From: Pseudomonas sp. | GTDB taxonomy: Bacteria; Pseudomonadota; Gammaproteobacteria; Pseudomonadales; Pseudomonadaceae | Assembly (NCBI RefSeq): GCF_028293835.1 | Contig: NZ_JAQGNX010000131.1 | Location: 1 to 44,301 of the forward strand | Direction of reading: 5' to 3' | Length of the DNA stretch: 44,301 bases | In this document: one piece after another, positions 16,036-25,847 of the stretch | Position numbering within the stretch: the stretch's first letter is position 1 | How the letters are laid out: each line of letters begins with the position of its first letter | Program-made: the position numbers and the translations under genes | Notes under the pieces: generated by a model | Told to the model about the DNA's origin: nothing | The model's input: only the letters and a program-made list of their open reading frames with translations | Databases searched by the model: none

Positions 16036-18252
16036 ATGGGCCAGGTCAGCATTAGCAACAGACGCGAGATCAACACGCGCTACATGGCGCCGCTGGAAGA
16101 TGATCGGGATTTCCTCGACTCGCGCAAAATCGGCTACACACTGTGGGCACGCAAGTGGCGGATTTTGACCCTGGCCCTTATAGCCACGGTGCTGGTGGCA
16201 CTCCTGATGCAGTCGGTAACGCCGGTCTACCGGGCCGTCGCCTCGCTGGTCATTGAACCAAAGGGCGCAATGCTGATTTCGTTTCAGCAAACTGCCGACC
16301 CGAATAATCCCACCAACGATTACCTACAGACACAAATCAGCCTGATCCAAAGCCGAGATGTGGCTGAGCGTGCAGTACGCAAGTTGAACCTTACCGAGCA
16401 TCCCGAGTTTGATCCGCGTCAACAGGTCAACCTCATGCAGCGTGGCAAAATGCTGCTCGCCGAACTGTCGCCCGGGTTGTTCCCCGCTTCGTGGAGCACG
16501 GGTGAAACGCTGACGTCGTCTGAAGTATTCGACGGTGCTGTACTGGCACTGATGGACCATACCGCTGTGGCAGCCGTGGGCAAAAGCCAACTGGTCACCA
16601 TCGCCGTGACGCTCAAAGATAAACAAACCGCTGCATCGGCCGCCAACGCCTTGGCCCATGGCTATCTGGAAAGCCGTCTCGATGCGCAAATCGGTGATTC
16701 AGTGACGGCCAGCCAGTGGATGAATACGCGCTTGGTCGAGTTACGCACGCAGTTGCAACAGTCGGAAGCCAAACTCCAAAGTTATCGTGACGCCGAAGGG
16801 CTGGTTGACGTGGGTGGCGTGGTCACCATCAGCGCCAATGAGCTGGCAAAAACCAGCGACAGCATGGTCGAGGCGCGTCGTCAGCGGGCCGATGCGCAAA
16901 GCCAGTACCAGCAAGTGCTGTCCATGAGTGGCAAGGGCGCGGATCAGTTGTCGAGCATTCCAGCGGTGATCAATAATCCGGTCATTCAACAGTTCCAGGC
17001 CGACGAGGCCCGGGCGCAATCCAAGGTCGATGAGCTGTCGCGGCGCTACGGCGACCGCCATCCGAAAATGCTCGCCGCACGCTCCGATTTGGCGGCCGCT
17101 CAAGCGAGCATGCGCATCCAGGTCAATCAGGTGTTGGCCGGGCTGAAGCGCAATTACCAACTGGCGCAATCCAACGAGGATTCGTTGCGTGCGTCGGTTA
17201 ACAGCAGTCGACAACAGATCCAGGACATCTCGCGCAAAGAGTTCAAGCTGCGTGAACTGCAGCGCGATGTAGACAGCAACCGCTCGCTGTACGACACCTT
17301 CCTCACTCGCCTGCGAGAAACCACCGCCACTGCCGATATCGGACTGAGCAACGCACGCATTGTTGACGAAGCCATGCTGCCGATGCAGCCCAACACCCCG
17401 CGCAAATCGTTGATTTTGTCGATTGTTGCCCTGTTGGCGCTGGGGTTGGGCTGTGCCTTCGAGTTGCTGCGCGACTCGATGAAAAACACCTTTAAATCCA
17501 GCGACGATATCGAGAAAAAACTGCGTTTGCCGGTGCTGGGCGTCGTTCCGCTGTTGAAAAAGAAGAGCCGCGCGCGTATTGCTCGCCAGTTCGAGCGCAA
17601 CGACAACGCGGCGTTCAACGAAGCTATTCGAACCATCAGGACCAGTGTGATGCTCGACGATATCGAGGATCGACGCCGTGTGGTGGTGATCACATCCTCG
17701 ATTCCCGGCGAAGGCAAAAGCGCGATAGCGGTTAATCTGGCCTGTGCCCTGGGACGACTCGATCAGGTGCTGTTGATAGAGGCCGACCTGCGTCGCCCTA
17801 CCCTGGCCCGCAACTTCGGTTTAAGTAACGAAAAGGTCGGCCTGGCAAACCTGATCAATGGCAGTGCCCGGGGCGAAGACTGCGTTAGGCACGTTGGCGA
17901 TATAGACGTTCTGCCTGCCGGGGCCGTGCCCTCCAATCCGCTGGAGCTACTCGCATCGCCGGGCTTCCGGAGTTTTCTCGAGTGGGCGAAAAAACGTTAC
18001 GACCGAATTATCATCGATTCGCCCGCCAGCCAGTCGGTCAGTGACGCCGCATTGCTGTGCGCCATGGCGGATGCAGTGCTCTACGTCGTCAAATCCGACA
18101 GCACGTCGGTGCCGCAGGTCCAACGCGGTGTTGGCGAGTTGCTGCGCAATGGGGCTCCCGTCACCGGAGTGATCCTCAATCAGGTGTCTGCTCTCAACGC
18201 GCGGTATGGTCACCAGGGGTATTACGGCTACCTACCGGGCGAAACGAGTTAA
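16036..18252 (+). CDS. Wzz/BY-kinase fusion: polysaccharide co-polymerase and tyrosine autokinase (Wzc-like)
   Basis: A 738-residue inner-membrane protein. Layout: Wzz domain with membrane span 1 near 42-60; a long periplasmic coiled-coil part (about 180-440); proline-rich MLPMQPNTPRKS before span 2 (about 456-476); then a cytoplasmic BY-kinase with EAIRTIRTSVML, Walker A IPGEGKSA (near 558), Walker A' LLIEADLRRPT (near 580), Walker B RIIIDSPAS (near 656) and a C-terminal tyrosine cluster in ARYGHQGYYGYLPGE. It controls chain length through cyclic autophosphorylation and links Wzy polymerisation to the OPX protein encoded just upstream. The start at 16036 follows the OPX stop by 1 base. No separate phosphatase (Wzb) gene is present here. 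Confidence 0.95.
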   Translation: MGQVSISNRREINTRYMAPLEDDRDFLDSRKIGYTLWARKWRILTLALIATVLVALLMQSVTPVYRAVASLVIEPKGAMLISFQQTADPNNPTNDYLQTQISLIQSRDVAERAVRKLNLTEHPEFDPRQQVNLMQRGKMLLAELSPGLFPASWSTGETLTSSEVFDGAVLALMDHTAVAAVGKSQLVTIAVTLKDKQTAASAANALAHGYLESRLDAQIGDSVTASQWMNTRLVELRTQLQQSEAKLQSYRDAEGLVDVGGVVTISANELAKTSDSMVEARRQRADAQSQYQQVLSMSGKGADQLSSIPAVINNPVIQQFQADEARAQSKVDELSRRYGDRHPKMLAARSDLAAAQASMRIQVNQVLAGLKRNYQLAQSNEDSLRASVNSSRQQIQDISRKEFKLRELQRDVDSNRSLYDTFLTRLRETTATADIGLSNARIVDEAMLPMQPNTPRKSLILSIVALLALGLGCAFELLRDSMKNTFKSSDDIEKKLRLPVLGVVPLLKKKSRARIARQFERNDNAAFNEAIRTIRTSVMLDDIEDRRRVVVITSSIPGEGKSAIAVNLACALGRLDQVLLIEADLRRPTLARNFGLSNEKVGLANLINGSARGEDCVRHVGDIDVLPAGAVPSNPLELLASPGFRSFLEWAKKRYDRIIIDSPASQSVSDAALLCAMADAVLYVVKSDSTSVPQVQRGVGELLRNGAPVTGVILNQVSALNARYGHQGYYGYLPGETS

Positions 18253-18331
18253 GCCAACAGGGTTAACTCAAATCACTAGCATTCACCTGGGCAAGGCATT
18301 ACAGGTAACCGCAATCAGTGGGATATCAACC

Positions 18332-19717
18332 ATGACTGCTCCACGCCTGCACCCTTCGGTTAATCGCCGCGGCCTGACGTTCTGGGGCCAATGGTTTAGC
18401 GCGACGGTGATGTCCAACCTGACGATTTGCTATCTGGTGTTCCATGAATTTGGCGCCATCCCGGCTGAATATCGAGTTTTGATGCTATTGGGGGTGCTGG
18501 GTTCGGTGCCGATTTATAGCGCGTTGCACGTGTACCACAAGCGCTACGGCTATGGTTCAGGGTTGCTTCGGGTGCTGGCGGGCTGGACGCTGTTAATGGC
18601 GGCGGTGTATGGAGCGGCGCTGTTATGCCTGGGCTACGGCAATCTTAATCACAGGCTGCTGGGCGAGGCTGCGGCCCTCGGATTTGTCGCCCAGGCGTGC
18701 ACGTATCTGCCTCTGCACTACCTGATGAACCTGCATTCGCGCTGGCTGCGTTTCGAGCGCACAGCAGTGATTATTGGCACCTCTCCCCTGGCGTACGCCT
18801 TGGCCAAGCAATTGCGCGTGCGCGTGCCGGTGTTGGGTTTGGTTTCGATCGATAGCGAGTCCGCCGAGGTCGACAGCGACTTGCCGGTTCTGGATGGTTT
18901 GTCAGGGCTGTCCGATCTGGTGGTGCGCGCCAAGGTGCGGCGGGTATACATCGCTCTGCCCCTGAATAAAGCGGCGCAAATTGAGACGATCTACCTGAAG
19001 TTGCTGGACCTCAGCGTTGACGTGGTTTGGATACCGGATTTCGGCAGCATGACGCTGCTCAATCAGTCGGTCGCGCAAATTGAACAATTTCCGGCGATTT
19101 ACCTCAATGAAACGCCACGCAGCTCCCATCCGGCAGCGGTCTTAGGCAAAGAGCTGTTTGATCGTGGGATAGCACTGATCACCCTGATCATCCTGTTCCC
19201 GGTGCTGCTGGCGGTGGCGGCTGCGGTGAAACTGTCGTCACCCGGGCCGGTGTTTTTCCGCCAGCCACGCCATGGCTGGAACGGCTCGGTGATTAACGTG
19301 TGGAAGTTTCGCTCCATGCGCTTGCACGATGACGTGGTGGTCAAACAGGCGACCCAAGGTGATCCACGCGTCACCCGCGTCGGGGCGTTTTTACGACGCA
19401 CTTCGATGGATGAATTGCCGCAGCTGATAAACGTGCTGCGCGGTGAAATGGCACTGGTGGGGCCACGTCCCCATGCGGTTGCGCATAACCAATATTACGG
19501 CGACAAGATCCAGGCCTATATGGCCCGGCACCGAATCAAACCCGGCATAACCGGCCTGGCACAGATAAGCGGCTTGCGTGGCGAGACCGAGACACTGGAA
19601 AAAATGCAACAGCGGGTCGAAAAAGACTTGGCCTACATCAACGAATGGTCGCTGTGGCTAGACATCAAGATTTTGCTTAAAACACCGTTTAGCTTGTTTT
19701 CACGGAACATTTACTAA
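18332..19717 (+). CDS. Undecaprenyl-phosphate sugar-1-phosphate transferase (WcaJ-like initiator)
   Basis: A 461-residue polyisoprenyl-phosphate hexose-1-phosphate transferase, the usual WcaJ length. Four or so N-terminal membrane spans (about 15-135), a CoA-binding-like domain (about 140-265) and the C-terminal bacterial sugar transferase domain with a membrane re-entrant helix (DRGIALITLIILFPVLLAVA), SPGPVFFRQPRHG, FRSMR, RRTSMDELPQLINVL, GEMALVGPRPH and PGITGLAQISGLRGE. It loads the first sugar phosphate, probably glucose-1-P, on undecaprenyl phosphate. The ATG at 18332 is preferred to the longer frame from 18206, which would run far into the kinase gene. Confidence 0.93.
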   Translation: MTAPRLHPSVNRRGLTFWGQWFSATVMSNLTICYLVFHEFGAIPAEYRVLMLLGVLGSVPIYSALHVYHKRYGYGSGLLRVLAGWTLLMAAVYGAALLCLGYGNLNHRLLGEAAALGFVAQACTYLPLHYLMNLHSRWLRFERTAVIIGTSPLAYALAKQLRVRVPVLGLVSIDSESAEVDSDLPVLDGLSGLSDLVVRAKVRRVYIALPLNKAAQIETIYLKLLDLSVDVVWIPDFGSMTLLNQSVAQIEQFPAIYLNETPRSSHPAAVLGKELFDRGIALITLIILFPVLLAVAAAVKLSSPGPVFFRQPRHGWNGSVINVWKFRSMRLHDDVVVKQATQGDPRVTRVGAFLRRTSMDELPQLINVLRGEMALVGPRPHAVAHNQYYGDKIQAYMARHRIKPGITGLAQISGLRGETETLEKMQQRVEKDLAYINEWSLWLDIKILLKTPFSLFSRNIY

Positions 19718-19763
19718 GCCGTGCATGGCGAAAACCTATGCAGTCTGCATGGAATTCGACTCT

Positions 19764-19822
19764 GTAGGCGCTGCCGAAGGCTGCGATTGCGCCAGAGAAT
19801 CGCAGCCTTCGGCAGCGCCTAC
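19764..19822. repeat. Perfect 25-bp inverted repeat (REP-like hairpin) inside the EPS operon
   Basis: Bases 19764-19788 (GTAGGCGCTGCCGAAGGCTG...) are the exact reverse complement of 19798-19822, with a 9-base loop. This is the pseudomonad GTAGGCGCTGCCGAAGGCTGCGA REP family. It lies in the 160-base gap between the initiator and flippase genes, where it could stabilise upstream mRNA or reduce transcription of downstream genes. Confidence 0.9.
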
Positions 19823-19878
19823 GAGTTTTGATTTCATTGCAAAGAATAAAGATCCGATCCATTGGTGCGGAGAACGGC

Positions 19879-21264
19879 ATGGCAGACCCCGATTTAAGCG
19901 TCACCGCGCCGCAGCGCAGCAGTGTGGGATGGCGCGCTGCGCTTCAGCAGCTTTACCGAGGTCGTCTGGTGCGCAATATCCTGACGACAATTTCCGGCAG
20001 CGCCGGCGCGCAGGCGATCAATTTGGCGCTGATTCCGGTGATCATGCGCATATATGGTCCGGATGCGTTCGGCGTGGTCGGGACCTTTCAGAGCCTGAGC
20101 ATTATCCTGATTCCGTGGTGTGCGCTGACCTACCCCATGGCGATTGTATTGCCGTTGCGCGACGGCGAGGCCCGAGGGTTAATCCGCTTGTCGCTGCTGG
20201 TCGCGGCCGTGATTTGCGGCGCATCGGCTTTGCTGCTGTATGGCTTTGGCGCGCGGTTCGCCGCATCCCTCGGCATCGATATTTTGATCCCGTACCTGAT
20301 GCTGTTACCGATCGTTATGTTCAGCTCCGCCGTGCTGGAAATCACCCAGCAATGGTTGTATCGCACCCAAGCGTTCAGCCTCACGGCCCGAGCCGCGACA
20401 CTCCATGCCTTGCTGTACAACGCCACCCGGAGCCTCGCCGGTCTGGTCCAATCATCGGCCCCGGTATTGGTGGTGACCAGTGCGCTGTATTACGTCATCC
20501 ACAGCGCTTTGTTATTGATAGGCATCCGCTTGCGGGGCACCGCCCAATTATCGGCCGGTGCCCGGCAAGTTCCTGAAGCGCCTAAAAAGCTGCGGCAATT
20601 GGCCGCCGACTACCGAGATTTTCCGCTCTATCGCGCGCCTCAAGTGTTGATTAATGCGCTGTCGGTACACATGCCTACCCTGGTCCTGGCGTCGGCCTTT
20701 GGCGCGGTGCCTGCGGGATTTTTTGCCCTGTGTCTGCAGGTATTGGCGATGCCGAGCAATTTTATTGGCAAAGCAGTAGGCAGCGTTTACTACCCACGAA
20801 TTACTCAAACGATACACGCCCGTGAACCGGTGACCGGCCTGTTGGTGCGTGGTGTGGCTGGCATGGCCCTGGCCGGACTGGTGCCTTTTATAACGCTGGC
20901 CATCGCCGGACCGTGGCTGTTCGGTCTCGCGTTTGGCGCCCAATGGCAGCCGGCCGGCGAGTACGCGCGATGGCTGGCGCTCTCTGAATTCGCCGGCTTT
21001 ATCGGTGGCCCATGTTTGGTGGCGGTCCCCGCGCTGTCCTTGCAAAAACGCTTTCTGGTCGTCGAGGTCATCAGCACCAGCCTGCGAATCCTGGCGGTGT
21101 TCGCTGGCGCGTTTGTGTTTAAAGATGCATTGGCGGTGGTCATGGCCTTTGCTGCCGCGAACGTGGCTATCAACTTATCGATGATCATCATTGTGCTGTT
21201 CGAAGGGCAACGGTGGTATCGCCGGCTGGAGTCGAACGCTTCCGCGCTGTCCAGCGCGACCTGA
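19879..21264 (+). CDS. Wzx-type oligosaccharide flippase
   Basis: A 461-residue polytopic inner-membrane protein of the MOP/polysaccharide-biosynthesis family, with about 12 hydrophobic segments. The N-terminal part GRLVRNILTTISGSAGAQAI and then VIMRIYGPDAFGVVGTFQSL is typical of Wzx/lipopolysaccharide flippases. It moves lipid-linked repeat units across the membrane for polymerisation. The ATG at 19879 has GGAG 6 bases upstream; the longer frame to 19828 would overlap no gene but has no ribosome site and starts inside the spacer. It follows the REP hairpin. Confidence 0.9.
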   Translation: MADPDLSVTAPQRSSVGWRAALQQLYRGRLVRNILTTISGSAGAQAINLALIPVIMRIYGPDAFGVVGTFQSLSIILIPWCALTYPMAIVLPLRDGEARGLIRLSLLVAAVICGASALLLYGFGARFAASLGIDILIPYLMLLPIVMFSSAVLEITQQWLYRTQAFSLTARAATLHALLYNATRSLAGLVQSSAPVLVVTSALYYVIHSALLLIGIRLRGTAQLSAGARQVPEAPKKLRQLAADYRDFPLYRAPQVLINALSVHMPTLVLASAFGAVPAGFFALCLQVLAMPSNFIGKAVGSVYYPRITQTIHAREPVTGLLVRGVAGMALAGLVPFITLAIAGPWLFGLAFGAQWQPAGEYARWLALSEFAGFIGGPCLVAVPALSLQKRFLVVEVISTSLRILAVFAGAFVFKDALAVVMAFAAANVAINLSMIIIVLFEGQRWYRRLESNASALSSAT

Positions 21265-21347
21265 ATACCTCTGACGGCAAGTGCCTGACGACAGCGTTCG
21301 ACATGTAACTGGTTTCTTCAACACGTGGCTGAGCAGGTATCGACGAT

Positions 21348-22478
21348 ATGGACAGAAAGCGCGCATTGATCACGGGCATCACCGGTCAGGATGGCTCTTA
21401 CCTGGCCGAATTGTTGTTGGAAAAAGGCTACGAGGTGCACGGCATTAAGCGCCATGTATCGCTCCGCTCCACCCAGCGTATTGATCATTTGCATCAAGAC
21501 CCGGAACTGGCCAACCGGTTTTTTCTCCACGAAGGAGACCTCAGCGATACGTCCAGCGTGACCCGCGTAGTGAGCCGGGTTCAGCCTGACGAGGTGTACA
21601 ACCTGGGGGCACAATCCCATGTCGGGGTCAGTTTCGAGTTGCCGGAATATACGGCTGATGTCGATGGCATCGGCACGTTGCGCTTGTTGTCGGCTATCCA
21701 TGAGTTGGGGTTGGGTCACAAGACCCGCTTCTATCAGGCCTCCACGTCCGAGCTGTACGGTCTGGTGCAGCAAGTGCCACAGACGGAGTCCACCCCCTTT
21801 CACCCCCGGTCGCCCTACGCGGTGGCCAAACTTTACGGCTATTGGATCACCGTCAATTATCGCGAATCCTATGGCATGTATGCCTGCAACGGCATTTTGT
21901 TCAATCACGAATCTCCTCGTCGCGGGGAAACCTTCGTGACTCGGAAAATCACCATCGGCTTGGCCAACATTGCGCTGGGCCTGCAGTCCTGTCTAATGCT
22001 GGGCAACCTCGATTCCCTGCGTGACTGGGGGCACGCCAAGGATTACGTGCGGATGCAATGGATGATGCTGCAACAGGAGCATCCTGAAGATTTCGTCATC
22101 GCCACTGGCGTCCAGCATTCGGTGCGCGACTTCCTCACTTGGTCGGCCGCCGCCATGGGCGTTCAGCTGCGGTTCGAGGGCAACGGCGTCAATGAGTTCG
22201 GCGCAGTATCGAAAGTCGAGGGCGACTTGGCCCCGGCGGTAAAAGTAGGCGATGTGGTGGTGCGGGTCGACCCTCGATTCTTCCGCCCGGCCGAGGTCGA
22301 TTCGTTGTTGGGCGACTCGACTAACGCGCGGCTCAAGCTGGGTTGGGTCCCCGAGATCACTGCGCAGGACATGTGCGCCGAAATGATGCAGGAAGACCTT
22401 GCCGCCGCCAGGCGCAAGGTCATGCTTATCAATGCAGATGCGCATCTGCCCTCGCTGGATAGCTACCATGAGCAATGA
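21348..22478 (+). CDS. gmd: GDP-mannose 4,6-dehydratase
   Basis: A 376-residue extended short-chain dehydrogenase. The NADP-binding [13 protein letters not shown] (residues 8-20), IKRHVS region, ASTSELYG (near 130), the YxxxK motif in [19 protein letters not shown] (near 153) and the active-site region [15 protein letters not shown] (near 186) are all as in Gmd. It makes GDP-4-keto-6-deoxymannose, precursor of GDP-fucose, GDP-rhamnose or GDP-perosamine. No partner reductase or aminotransferase is encoded in this window. Its stop overlaps the GT2 start by 11 bases. Confidence 0.97.
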   Translation: MDRKRALITGITGQDGSYLAELLLEKGYEVHGIKRHVSLRSTQRIDHLHQDPELANRFFLHEGDLSDTSSVTRVVSRVQPDEVYNLGAQSHVGVSFELPEYTADVDGIGTLRLLSAIHELGLGHKTRFYQASTSELYGLVQQVPQTESTPFHPRSPYAVAKLYGYWITVNYRESYGMYACNGILFNHESPRRGETFVTRKITIGLANIALGLQSCLMLGNLDSLRDWGHAKDYVRMQWMMLQQEHPEDFVIATGVQHSVRDFLTWSAAAMGVQLRFEGNGVNEFGAVSKVEGDLAPAVKVGDVVVRVDPRFFRPAEVDSLLGDSTNARLKLGWVPEITAQDMCAEMMQEDLAAARRKVMLINADAHLPSLDSYHEQ

Positions 22479-23409
22479 AAATGTGTGCGCAATCGTTCTT
22501 AACTGGAACGGTGCCGAGCAGACGATAGCGTGTATTCACGCTATTGAAGCCAGCTGCGAAATACCCATCGTGATCATCGACAACGATTCCCGGCCCGATG
22601 ACTATCAGCAACTACTAAGTTATATGGCCGGGCAAGACCCGCAGCAATCGTGGGTCACTACCCAAGACGAAATAAAACACAGTGAGCGCAAATACTCCCG
22701 TTGTCTGATCAAGAACAGCGGTAATTTCGGTTATGCGGGCGGGAACAACGTTGGCATTGATTACGCATACCGGGCCGGCTACGACTACTTCTGGATATTG
22801 AACAACGACATCACGGTTGAACCGGGCGCATTGCAGGCGTTGCTTGAAACAATGCACAGCGATCCACTGTGCGGCTTTAGCGCATCGGTGTTGGTGTATG
22901 CCGACAACCCCGCAGTGGTTCAGTGTGTCGGCGGCGGAACGCTGTATCCATGGTTAGGCAAGACTAGGTTGATCGGTAAAAAACTGGACCGTTCGCAATT
23001 AGACCAGACCCCTTTGCCCACGCCGGATTATTTGATGGGAGCATCAATGCTGGTTTCCCGCGAGGTCGTTCAGCGGGTGGGACTGATGGATGAACGTTAC
23101 TTCATGTATTCCGAAGAAGTCGATTGGCAACGCAGGGCCGCTGCCCAAGGTATTCGCTGTCAGGTTTCTTTGCGCAGTTTCGCGCGCCACGGCGACAGCG
23201 GCAGTACCCAGGGAAAAAGCCATCTATTTCACTTTTATCGTAATCGCGCCGCGATCATGTACAACCGCAAATTTCACTCCATGACCTGCTGCATCGTGTC
23301 GGCGCTGGCATTGGCGTCGATCACGGTGCTGCAAAACCGTCGGAGCCTGAAAAATATCCGCTATGGCCTCAAGGGCATCAGCGAAGGGTTAACTTTTTCC
23401 TGGCGCTGA
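22468..23409 (+). CDS. Family 2 glycosyltransferase (rhamnosyltransferase-like)
   Basis: A 313-residue GT-A fold transferase. Motifs: [11 protein letters not shown] (near 8), IIDNDSRP (near 34), [18 protein letters not shown] (near 82), the nucleotide/metal site [12 protein letters not shown] (near 108), then [12 protein letters not shown] and [18 protein letters not shown] (near 205). This is the pattern of dTDP-rhamnosyl/fucosyl-type GT2 enzymes. A C-terminal hydrophobic segment ([14 protein letters not shown]) may attach it to the membrane. It starts inside the end of gmd, which suggests it transfers the 6-deoxyhexose derived from Gmd product; this is inference. Confidence 0.9.
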   Translation: MSNENVCAIVLNWNGAEQTIACIHAIEASCEIPIVIIDNDSRPDDYQQLLSYMAGQDPQQSWVTTQDEIKHSERKYSRCLIKNSGNFGYAGGNNVGIDYAYRAGYDYFWILNNDITVEPGALQALLETMHSDPLCGFSASVLVYADNPAVVQCVGGGTLYPWLGKTRLIGKKLDRSQLDQTPLPTPDYLMGASMLVSREVVQRVGLMDERYFMYSEEVDWQRRAAAQGIRCQVSLRSFARHGDSGSTQGKSHLFHFYRNRAAIMYNRKFHSMTCCIVSALALASITVLQNRRSLKNIRYGLKGISEGLTFSWR

Positions 23410-23455
23410 GCAAATACGGCGCTTTCCATGGGTTTAATCCACGAAGGTATCGGCT

Positions 23456-24727
23456 GTGATCAGGACGCTCTTTTCCTATCGAACCCTTTTATTGATGGTG
23501 ATATTTGTCAATTCGAGGTGCCTGTTTTTAATAGATAACAAAACCGCTGGATTGCCCTATATACGTGAGTTGTTCATCGCGGCGATTACGGTGTCCGCGC
23601 TGTTTTTGCTATTGGTCTGGAAGCGCACACATCAGTCGCGGGCCGGTCTTTGGATACTGTGCCTTGGGTTAGTGTTGCCTCTGTTATCGGCGCTGTTGGC
23701 CAAGGCCAAATTCGGCCAACCGCTGATATACGGTTTACTCGAAGAGCGTCGCAGTTTTTTGTACCTGATGTATTTCCCGGTCTTGTACTTGATGATCAAA
23801 GCCCGGCTCACTCAGGAGCAACTGGAACGCTATTTTTTGCTTGCCGGGCTGGCGTGTGTTGCCGTCGGCTACTTGTATTACTTAGGTATTATTCCCCAAA
23901 ACAACGATGTCACCTTTATGGTTGACGAAAAAGACTACGGGTCTGATCCGCTGCGACCCAATCGCTTTGACATTGCCGGGCCTTACGTCAGTGCGTGCGC
24001 CTTCATGTTGATGTACCGCCTCAAGCGGCAGTTCTCATTGGGGACGGTTCTGTTACTGCTGCTGTTTACTTCTTATCTATGGCTGGTACTGCAGACCCGC
24101 AACACCATGTTGATTTGGGCAGTGGCAGGCGTATGGATTTTCCGCAGTCAATGGGGAACGCTGCTCAAGGTGGGTATTGCGGTAATGGTCATTTTGTTAG
24201 TGGCGGACTTCTTTCTACCGGAGGGTATTTTTGCCGAACAATACGCAAAACTCAACGCGATGGTCGGCGAAGCCACCAGCGGGGGTGGCGTACGCGGTAA
24301 CACCATTGCCCTGGTTCTGCGTGATGTCGCGCAGAACTATTACATCGGCATGGGGGCCTTGTCGCTGCAATGGAATGGCGGCTTTGCGCGGCTCTACAGT
24401 ATTTACTTTTACTTATCTGACGTCGGTCTGATGGGCGTGTTTTACCGCTACGGTTTTCTCACGCCGATCGTTGCGCTGATTTACTACATTGGGTATTGGC
24501 GAATCATGCGTCAATGCCGCAATAAGGGTGACTTGCTGAATGCGTTCCAACTGGATTTCGCACTCAACTGCGTGAACTTTATTCTGTCTACGTCAATCAT
24601 GTATGGCGGCGAATTGGCAGGTTTGGCCATCGCCGGTTTCGTTTACTTTGCCCGGGTATCGGTAGCGGCCAACCAGGCTGTACCTGCCAGGGAAACGAGG
24701 CGCAATCTTTTGCAGGGAAATGCATGA
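23456..24727 (+). CDS. Wzy-type polysaccharide polymerase (O-antigen ligase-like)
   Basis: A 423-residue protein starting at GTG 23456, with GAAGG 8 bases upstream. It has ten or more hydrophobic segments and a large periplasmic loop in the second half containing VRGNTIALVLRDVAQNYY and IGMGALSLQWNG, in the place where Wzy/WaaL proteins have their catalytic loop. Sequence is poorly conserved in this family, so the call rests on topology plus position between glycosyltransferase and flippase functions in an EPS operon. The end faces the stop of the convergent GH5 gene 21 bases away. Confidence 0.8.
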   Translation: MIRTLFSYRTLLLMVIFVNSRCLFLIDNKTAGLPYIRELFIAAITVSALFLLLVWKRTHQSRAGLWILCLGLVLPLLSALLAKAKFGQPLIYGLLEERRSFLYLMYFPVLYLMIKARLTQEQLERYFLLAGLACVAVGYLYYLGIIPQNNDVTFMVDEKDYGSDPLRPNRFDIAGPYVSACAFMLMYRLKRQFSLGTVLLLLLFTSYLWLVLQTRNTMLIWAVAGVWIFRSQWGTLLKVGIAVMVILLVADFFLPEGIFAEQYAKLNAMVGEATSGGGVRGNTIALVLRDVAQNYYIGMGALSLQWNGGFARLYSIYFYLSDVGLMGVFYRYGFLTPIVALIYYIGYWRIMRQCRNKGDLLNAFQLDFALNCVNFILSTSIMYGGELAGLAIAGFVYFARVSVAANQAVPARETRRNLLQGNA

Positions 24728-24748
24728 GCTCCCGTTCCCTAATGTGAT

Positions 24749-25831
24749 TCAAGGCCCTTTTCGGTTGGCAATGGGACCGTAATCGGTGCACTGCGGCGCA
24801 GTGAGGTATTTGGCAAGGACCGGCCATTGCGGGCGATCACGGCCATTTATCGGCTGGACCGCCAGTTTGTAATTGCCCCACGCCTCGCCAGCTGACCAGT
24901 ACGCCAACGGCACGCAATGGTCGCGCAGGTAACTGAGCAAACGGTCGGTCGCATCGATCCAGCGCGGGTCATCGTCGGGAATGCCCATCTCGCCAATTTG
25001 CCCGCGACGGCCATGCTTTTCCAACCACTCGATAAACGGCTTGACCCGCTTGACCGCAACGTCGGGATCAATCCGTGGGTCCTTAGGTTTTTTGTACTCA
25101 CCACCGCCGCCTTCGTCCATGTACAGGTGTGCAGAAAATACCAGATTATCGGCCGGGTCTTTCAGTGCCAGCAAATCATCGTTGGACTGCGGCCAACGCT
25201 CGGCGCTGGACCATGAGCGGCCCTCGACAATAATCAACCGCCGTGGATCCACTTTGCGAATTGCATCAATCCCCGCTTGCGCCGCTTGTGGCCAATGGGC
25301 ATCGGAGTCGTCGTGGGGCTCGTTCATCAGGTCATAGGCGTACAACGCCGGTGCGCTGTGCCAGCGTTGGGCGATGCGCTGCATTAATTGTCGATACTGA
25401 TCGACGGACACTGCCGAGCTGCCAATCACCTGATTTCTGTAACGCGCGTAATTGTGCACATCAAGAATCACGTTTATACCCTGCTGGCCCGCTTGAGCCA
25501 GCATGCGGTCGATCAAACCGGCATAAGTGCTATCTAAGTCGCCGCCTAATCTCGGTTGCAGGCGCTCCCATATTATCGGGAAGCGCACTGTCCGAATGCC
25601 TTTGGCTTTCCACAAGGCGAAGAACTCGTCACGGGGAAAAAAGTAGTTTGTGCCGTTTTCGCCGGGCCACACGCCTTCCGAGAATTCGGCCCCTGAGACG
25701 TTGATCAAAACCATGGGCAGCGTCGCGGCTTCCGCTTGCGCGACAAGCCCATGAACCAATGCCAGCCCTATACCGGTCAGCACCGATTTCCTCAGCCAGG
25801 CCAAGGTGCAGTGGTGCGCGCTACTTTTCAT
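24749..25831 (-). CDS. Exported GH5 glycoside hydrolase (cellulase/mannanase type)
   Basis: A 360-residue secreted enzyme with a signal peptide (about residues 1-35, ending AEA). Family GH5 landmarks: RTVRFPIIWERL (near 80), DVHNYARY (near 125), acid/base glutamate in YDLMNEPHDD (near 171), AHLYMDEGG (near 234), the nucleophile glutamate in GQIGEMGIP (near 278) and YWSAGEAWG (near 314). It is probably periplasmic and acts on the polymer made by this locus, as PslG, BcsZ and AlgL do for other exopolysaccharides, either trimming or clearing misplaced chains. Unlike all other EPS genes it is on the minus strand, with its start only 16 bases from the divergent transferase gene. Confidence 0.92.
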   Translation of the reverse strand: MKSSAHHCTLAWLRKSVLTGIGLALVHGLVAQAEAATLPMVLINVSGAEFSEGVWPGENGTNYFFPRDEFFALWKAKGIRTVRFPIIWERLQPRLGGDLDSTYAGLIDRMLAQAGQQGINVILDVHNYARYRNQVIGSSAVSVDQYRQLMQRIAQRWHSAPALYAYDLMNEPHDDSDAHWPQAAQAGIDAIRKVDPRRLIIVEGRSWSSAERWPQSNDDLLALKDPADNLVFSAHLYMDEGGGGEYKKPKDPRIDPDVAVKRVKPFIEWLEKHGRRGQIGEMGIPDDDPRWIDATDRLLSYLRDHCVPLAYWSAGEAWGNYKLAVQPINGRDRPQWPVLAKYLTAPQCTDYGPIANRKGP

Positions 25832-25847
25832 TTTAGGAACCCATCCT

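Noticed and set aside
19725..20576. A 283-codon plus-strand frame covering the start of the flippase gene
   Set aside because: It runs through the REP hairpin and is an alternative frame of the well-supported flippase; its composition is rich in Arg, His and Pro as shadow frames are.
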